DNA of 8,448 nt from SUG1106 sp964651095 (GTDB lineage Bacteria > Bacillota > Clostridia > Peptostreptococcales > Anaerovoracaceae): assembly GCA_964651095.1 (NCBI GenBank), contig CAZYWO010000088.1, forward strand, positions 1 through 8,448. The letters run 5' to 3'. Both the position numbers and the translations under genes were made by a program. The notes beneath the pieces were generated by a model. That model saw nothing but the letters and a program-made list of their open reading frames with translations. It was not told where the DNA came from and did no database searches. Positions 6,082-8,448 of this stretch are shown here, one piece after another (position 1 is the first letter of the stretch; each line of letters starts with the position of its first letter).

Positions 6082-6393
6082 ATGGAATGGATTGAAAGAC
6101 TAAATAAAGCAATAGATTATATAGAAGAACATCTGAACGACAAGCCGGATTATGAACAACTTGGCAAAATCGCCTGTTGCTCAGGTTATCATTTTCAAAG
6201 AATGTTTGCCTATATGGCGGGAACTCCTCTTTCAGAATATGTGCGGAAAAGAAAGATGTCCCTTGCTGCGGTGGATCTTCAAGACGGCAGTGAAAAAATA
6301 ATAGATGTCGCCCTCAAATACGGATACAATTCCCCTACCGCCTTTAACAGAGCCTTTCAATCGGTTCATGGAATAGCTCCGGCAGCAGTATAA
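6082..6393 (+). CDS. AraC/XylS DNA-binding domain fragment (N-terminal part of the interrupted gene)
   Basis: The 103 residues before the first stop hold a complete AraC double helix-turn-helix. The first motif lies around YEQLGKIACCSGYHFQRMF (24-42) and the second around DVALKYGYNSPTAFNRAF (75-92). The product would resemble free-standing regulators of the MarA/SoxS kind, which bind DNA without an attached sensor domain. GAGGTG is seven bases before the ATG, and a strong promoter lies upstream, so it is probably still made. Without its GyrI-like partner it should no longer respond to a small molecule. Whether it retains a function or is simply a remnant cannot be told from sequence. Confidence 0.7.
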   Translation: MEWIERLNKAIDYIEEHLNDKPDYEQLGKIACCSGYHFQRMFAYMAGTPLSEYVRKRKMSLAAVDLQDGSEKIIDVALKYGYNSPTAFNRAFQSVHGIAPAAV

Positions 6394-6609
6394 AACGATG
6401 GTGTATTCCTAAAATCTTTTCCACCTATCAAATTTACGATCACAGTTAAAGGAGCGGAAGAAATGAATTACCGAATTGAAACAAAAGAGGCATTTCGCAT
6501 TGTCGGCGTATCGGTTCCATTATACAAGGATATCGAGAAAAATTTTGATGTCATACCGCCAAAATGACAGGAGATTTCTGAAAACGGAACGCTTAGTAAA
6601 CTCATAGAA

Positions 6610-6936
6610 ATGATGGATACTCCTCCTATGGGTGTTTTAGGAGTAAGCACTTGCAACGACCACGAAACGTGGAGATACTTCATAGCAGTATCCAGTTCCA
6701 AGGAGAAGGATGACTTAGAGGAATACATTGTACCCGCAGCAACTTGGGCCGTTTTCCCCGGTTCAGGTACCAATGAATCTATTCAGGAACTTGAAAGACG
6801 CATCGTCACAGAGTGGCTTCCCACTTCAGGATATGAATACGGTAATGGACCTGATGTGGAAGTTTACCTGAACCCTGATCCACAAAACGCTCAATACGAA
6901 GTTTGGATACCCGTGGTAAAAGCAAAGAATTTATAA
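6610..6936 (+). CDS. GyrI-like effector-domain fragment (C-terminal part of the interrupted gene)
   Basis: 108 residues in the same frame as the AraC part, covering most of a GyrI-like (AraC effector-binding) domain: the strand MGVLGVSTCND, the motif WAVFPGSG, and the C-terminal helix and strand region WLPTSGYEYGNGPDVEVYL with YEVWIPV. The first strand of the domain is encoded upstream, before the TGA, by a 34-codon piece (6463-6567) that has its own AAAGGAG site. No ribosome site precedes the ATG pair at 6610 and 6613. Independent translation of this part is therefore doubtful and I treat it as the tail of the pseudogene. Confidence 0.4.
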   Translation: MMDTPPMGVLGVSTCNDHETWRYFIAVSSSKEKDDLEEYIVPAATWAVFPGSGTNESIQELERRIVTEWLPTSGYEYGNGPDVEVYLNPDPQNAQYEVWIPVVKAKNL

Positions 6937-6948
6937 ATAAAAAAGTAA

Positions 6949-6975
6949 AGCCATACGCCCTAAGAACGTATGGCT
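6949..6975. terminator. bidirectional intrinsic terminator between AraC-type gene and protease gene
   Basis: AGCCATACG (6949-6957) pairs with CGTATGGCT (6967-6975) in a perfect 9-bp stem with a 9-nt loop. The plus side is followed by ATTATTTTAATT. The minus side is followed by TTTACTTTTTT. It lies between the convergent 3' ends at 6936 and 7021 and can serve both. Confidence 0.8.
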
Positions 6976-7020
6976 ATTATTTTAATTATTCTTATTGTCC
7001 TTTTAGTCATTTAACGAAAC

Positions 7021-7743
7021 TTATCCCAGCAGCAAGTCTAGGAAAAATTCATAAATCGGGTCTATAATTATATCGGTAACGTTGAAAATAATCATAATCA
7101 TCAGGATAAAAAAGCCGTTTTTATACAGCGGATAATACCAACTGTACTTTTCCAGATTAAAAATCTGGGTTATTATTCCAAAGCCGTCAAGCGGCGGTAC
7201 AGGCAGCAAATTGAAAATCATCAGAATGATATTGACAGCCACGATATAGATAAAAATTTCAAGTAAAATTCCGCCTATGCCGCTATAAAAATCGTAAGAC
7301 ATATTCTTGGCTATAGTTTTCACGATAAACGAAAATACCAATGCAATAACAAAATTAGTAGCAACGCCTGCAATAGCAACTATGAACTCGTCTCTCCTTC
7401 TATGCTTATAATATCTTGGATCAATTTGCACAGGTACTCCCCATCCGAATCCGGCAAACATTAGAGCAATAAAGCCGATCGGATCCATATGCTTAAAAGG
7501 GTTCAGGGTAAGTCTTCCCTGAAGTTTAGGCGTAGGATCACCTAAAAGATATGATGCATATCCGTGAGCTGCTTCGTGAAACGTTAAACCTATGACTATG
7601 CCCGGTAAGATTATTACTTTGTTATAAAACCAGTCGCCCAGAGACATGCTGTTATTGAAAAAATTATCGGCAAGAAGAATAACTATAATTATAATCATTG
7701 CCGGATTTACATTTCTAAAAAGTCTATTTATTTTATCTCTCAT
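7021..7743 (-). CDS. M50-family site-2-type membrane zinc metalloprotease
   Basis: A 240-residue multi-spanning membrane protease that cleaves substrates within or near the bilayer. The zinc-binding HEAAH lies at 56-60 inside a hydrophobic helix (44-60), and the third ligand motif NLLPVPPLDGFG (178-189, D186) carries the family's Asp. Both are intact, so it should be active. The stretch between them (LQGRLTLNPFKHMDPIG) is characteristic of the short YwhC-like branch, which lacks PDZ and CBS domains. Hydrophobic segments lie at about 15-26, 42-63, 88-105, 118-143, 157-183 and 207-226. The start at 7743 has an AAAGGA site somewhat far upstream. It appears monocistronic and divergent from the LysM gene. 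The substrate is unknown; sporulation and envelope-stress anti-sigma factors are known S2P targets in other bacteria. Confidence 0.92.
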   Translation of the reverse strand: MRDKINRLFRNVNPAMIIIIVILLADNFFNNSMSLGDWFYNKVIILPGIVIGLTFHEAAHGYASYLLGDPTPKLQGRLTLNPFKHMDPIGFIALMFAGFGWGVPVQIDPRYYKHRRRDEFIVAIAGVATNFVIALVFSFIVKTIAKNMSYDFYSGIGGILLEIFIYIVAVNIILMIFNLLPVPPLDGFGIITQIFNLEKYSWYYPLYKNGFFILMIMIIFNVTDIIIDPIYEFFLDLLLG

Positions 7744-7778
7744 ACTTTTTTCTTTTCCTTTCGATTACAAGAAAAAAT

Positions 7779-7784
7779 ATTATA
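7779..7784 (-). promoter_or_regulatory. possible -10 element of the protease gene
   Basis: A perfect TATAAT reads on the minus strand 35 bp before the protease ATG, but no good -35 hexamer sits at 17 bp. An overlapping alternative is TAATAT with an extended TG. Confidence 0.3.
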
Positions 7785-7801
7785 TCTATATTAGCACATT
7801 T

Positions 7802-7829
7802 TTGCTCACAATGAAATATTATATAATAA
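7802..7829 (+). promoter_or_regulatory. possible promoter of the LysM gene
   Basis: TTGCTC (7802-7807), a 16-bp spacer and TAATAA (7824-7829) lie about 40 bp before the ATG at 7869. The match is moderate and the region is AT-rich throughout. Confidence 0.35.
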
Positions 7830-7868
7830 AGTAATATGGCATTTGCCTGAACGAAAGGTGGTTTTTTA

Positions 7869-8222
7869 ATGAACAAATCCCTTGTATGTATTGATGTCTA
7901 TACTGTAAATGAGGGCGATACGTTGTACTCTATCGGAGAAAAATATGATCTGCCTGTAAGCCTTTTGATGAAAGTCAACTGCATAGATAATCCTTACAAT
8001 CTACAAATCGGATCCAGACTGTGTATTCCGGGAACAGAAGATCAACTTCCTAACAGAGAAGAAGAAAGCAGCCACAGAACTCATAACGTGGCAGCCGGAG
8101 ATACTCTTTACTTAATTGCAAAAAAATACGGCGTCAGACTTGACAATTTAATGCGGGCAAATCCCGATATTGATCCGTATAATATGCTTGTAGGAACTGT
8201 ACTTTTCATTCCTGAGGCTTAA
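7869..8222 (+). CDS. small protein with two LysM domains
   Basis: 117 residues made of two LysM peptidoglycan/chitin-binding modules. LysM 1 spans about 10-54 (YTVNEGDTLYSIGEKY to LCIPG) and LysM 2 about 72-115 (HNVAAGDTLYLIAKKYG to VLFIP). They are joined by a short charged linker (56-70). Both modules share the GDTLY motif, an Asn-Pro-type loop and the PYN motif, so they arose by duplication. There is no signal peptide, membrane helix or enzyme domain. AAAGGTGG precedes the ATG at good spacing. Related exported LysM proteins remodel cell wall. A LysM protein without a leader is more like spore-coat or spore-cortex associated proteins made inside the mother cell, but that is inference. It stands alone, divergent from the protease gene. 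Confidence 0.9.
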   Translation: MNKSLVCIDVYTVNEGDTLYSIGEKYDLPVSLLMKVNCIDNPYNLQIGSRLCIPGTEDQLPNREEESSHRTHNVAAGDTLYLIAKKYGVRLDNLMRANPDIDPYNMLVGTVLFIPEA

Positions 8223-8271
8223 TCCTCACTTCTGTTTTGCCATAATAGAAGAAATATTTACATCCAAAAAT

Positions 8272-8298
8272 ATACCTCGGCGTCAACTGCCGAGGTAT
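8272..8298. terminator. hairpin terminator between the LysM gene and the right-edge gene
   Basis: ATACCTCGGC (8272-8281) pairs with GCCGAGGTAT (8289-8298), a perfect 10-bp stem with a 7-nt loop. On the minus strand it is followed by ATTTTTGG, a fair U-tract for the right-edge gene ending at 8326. On the plus strand the tail (GTTTATG) is poorer but may still end the LysM transcript. Confidence 0.75.
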
Positions 8299-8325
8299 GT
8301 TTATGTCCAATTAAGATAAACTATT

Positions 8326-8448
8326 TTAGTAATAGAATCCTGTGTTTGGGTTGGAATATTCATCTACTCTCGCCTGATATGCTTCCATCGCTTCTTTCTC
8401 AAAGGCGAGTTTTACATCTCCCGCTCCTATATCCTTTAAAAGCCACTT
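8326..8448 (-). CDS. C-terminal 40 residues of an unidentified gene (runs off the right edge)
   Basis: An open frame enters from the right edge and ends at TAA (8326-8328), coding for 40 residues. The piece is soluble and charged, beginning KWLLKDIGAGD and ending NPNTGFYY, with a helical middle rich in Glu, Lys and Ala. A terminator hairpin follows 28 bp after the stop, which supports a real gene end. The fragment looks like the tail of a cytoplasmic protein, but I do not recognise the family. Confidence 0.65.
   Translation of the reverse strand, partial: KWLLKDIGAGDVKLAFEKEAMEAYQARVDEYSNPNTGFYY

Larger units (their letters stand above)
6082..6936 (+). pseudogene. AraC-type regulator with GyrI-like effector domain, interrupted by two in-frame stops
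   Basis: One continuous reading frame of 284 codons encodes an N-terminal AraC DNA-binding domain (about 8-102) and a C-terminal GyrI-like small-molecule-binding domain (about 128-284). It is broken by TAA at codon 104 (6391-6393) and TGA at codon 162 (6565-6567), with no frameshift anywhere. Both stops are one substitution from sense codons; TGG-to-TGA at codon 162 is the likely second event. Family features survive past both stops, for example WAVFPGSG (6745-6768) and YEVWIPV near the end. The gene also keeps a strong promoter, a GAGGTG ribosome site and a terminator. A sequencing or assembly error at two sites is unlikely but not excluded. Stop-codon readthrough would restore the full regulator, but no recoding signal is evident. 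Confidence 0.85.

Noticed and set aside
6565..6567. TGA read as tryptophan (alternative genetic code)
   Set aside because: The YczE-type gene ends at a TGA in a normal place, and the same AraC-type frame also contains a TAA, so a code change would not explain both interruptions.
6468..6773. 101-residue minus-strand frame across the AraC/GyrI gene
   Set aside because: The plus-strand frame carries recognisable GyrI-like sequence throughout; the minus frame has no family features.
1..8448. A novel defence, mobile or biosynthetic system
   Set aside because: No transposase, integrase, CRISPR repeats, toxin-antitoxin pair, nuclease-helicase cluster or biosynthetic genes were seen; the genes are mostly well-known single-copy families with separate transcription units.

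Overview
The window reads as chromosomal DNA of a low-GC, anaerobe-type Gram-positive bacterium (Firmicutes, most likely class Clostridia). The evidence is AT-rich intergenic DNA, strong AGGAGG-type ribosome binding sites, sigma-A-like promoters, a perfect CIRCE heat-shock operator in front of clpB, an MntP-type manganese exporter, a YczE-type membrane protein, and an AraC/GyrI-type regulator of a kind I associate with Clostridia. Genus and species cannot be read from it. This is mostly a core-gene neighbourhood. I see no phage, insertion sequence, CRISPR array or obvious defence or biosynthetic system.

Layout. Positions 1-397 hold no convincing protein gene. They carry a weak promoter-like site, two identical 54-bp copies of a terminator-bearing segment (107-160 and 290-343), and between them a GC-rich, highly foldable segment. 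On the minus strand follow nth (endonuclease III, TTG start) and a YczE-family membrane protein whose ATG abuts the nth stop codon; together they form a two-gene operon. Divergent from it is a GntR/FCD regulator on the plus strand. The 104-bp gap between them holds overlapping back-to-back promoters that share one 14-bp palindrome. Convergent with the regulator is mntP, for which I prefer a start 45 bp inside the longest reading frame. Then comes clpB, a complete 864-residue disaggregase.

The clpB upstream region (5785-6081) holds the clpB leader with a palindrome, a clpB promoter, a perfect CIRCE and a divergent strong promoter. That promoter drives an AraC-type regulator gene that is broken by two in-frame stop codons (TAA at codon 104, TGA at codon 162) with no frameshift, leaving an intact free-standing DNA-binding domain. 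A bidirectional terminator separates it from a minus-strand M50 site-2-type membrane metalloprotease. Divergent from the protease is a small protein with two LysM domains and no signal peptide. A second bidirectional hairpin ends that gene and the C-terminal 40 codons of an unidentified minus-strand gene that runs off the right edge.

How the genes relate. The nth-membrane protein operon is likely controlled by the divergent GntR regulator through the shared palindrome. clpB is likely under HrcA control through CIRCE, with the neighbouring AraC remnant possibly affected by the same site. The other genes look individually transcribed. The observations most worth following up are the shared GntR operator, the doubly interrupted AraC/GyrI gene next to CIRCE, and the structured segment between the duplicated terminators.
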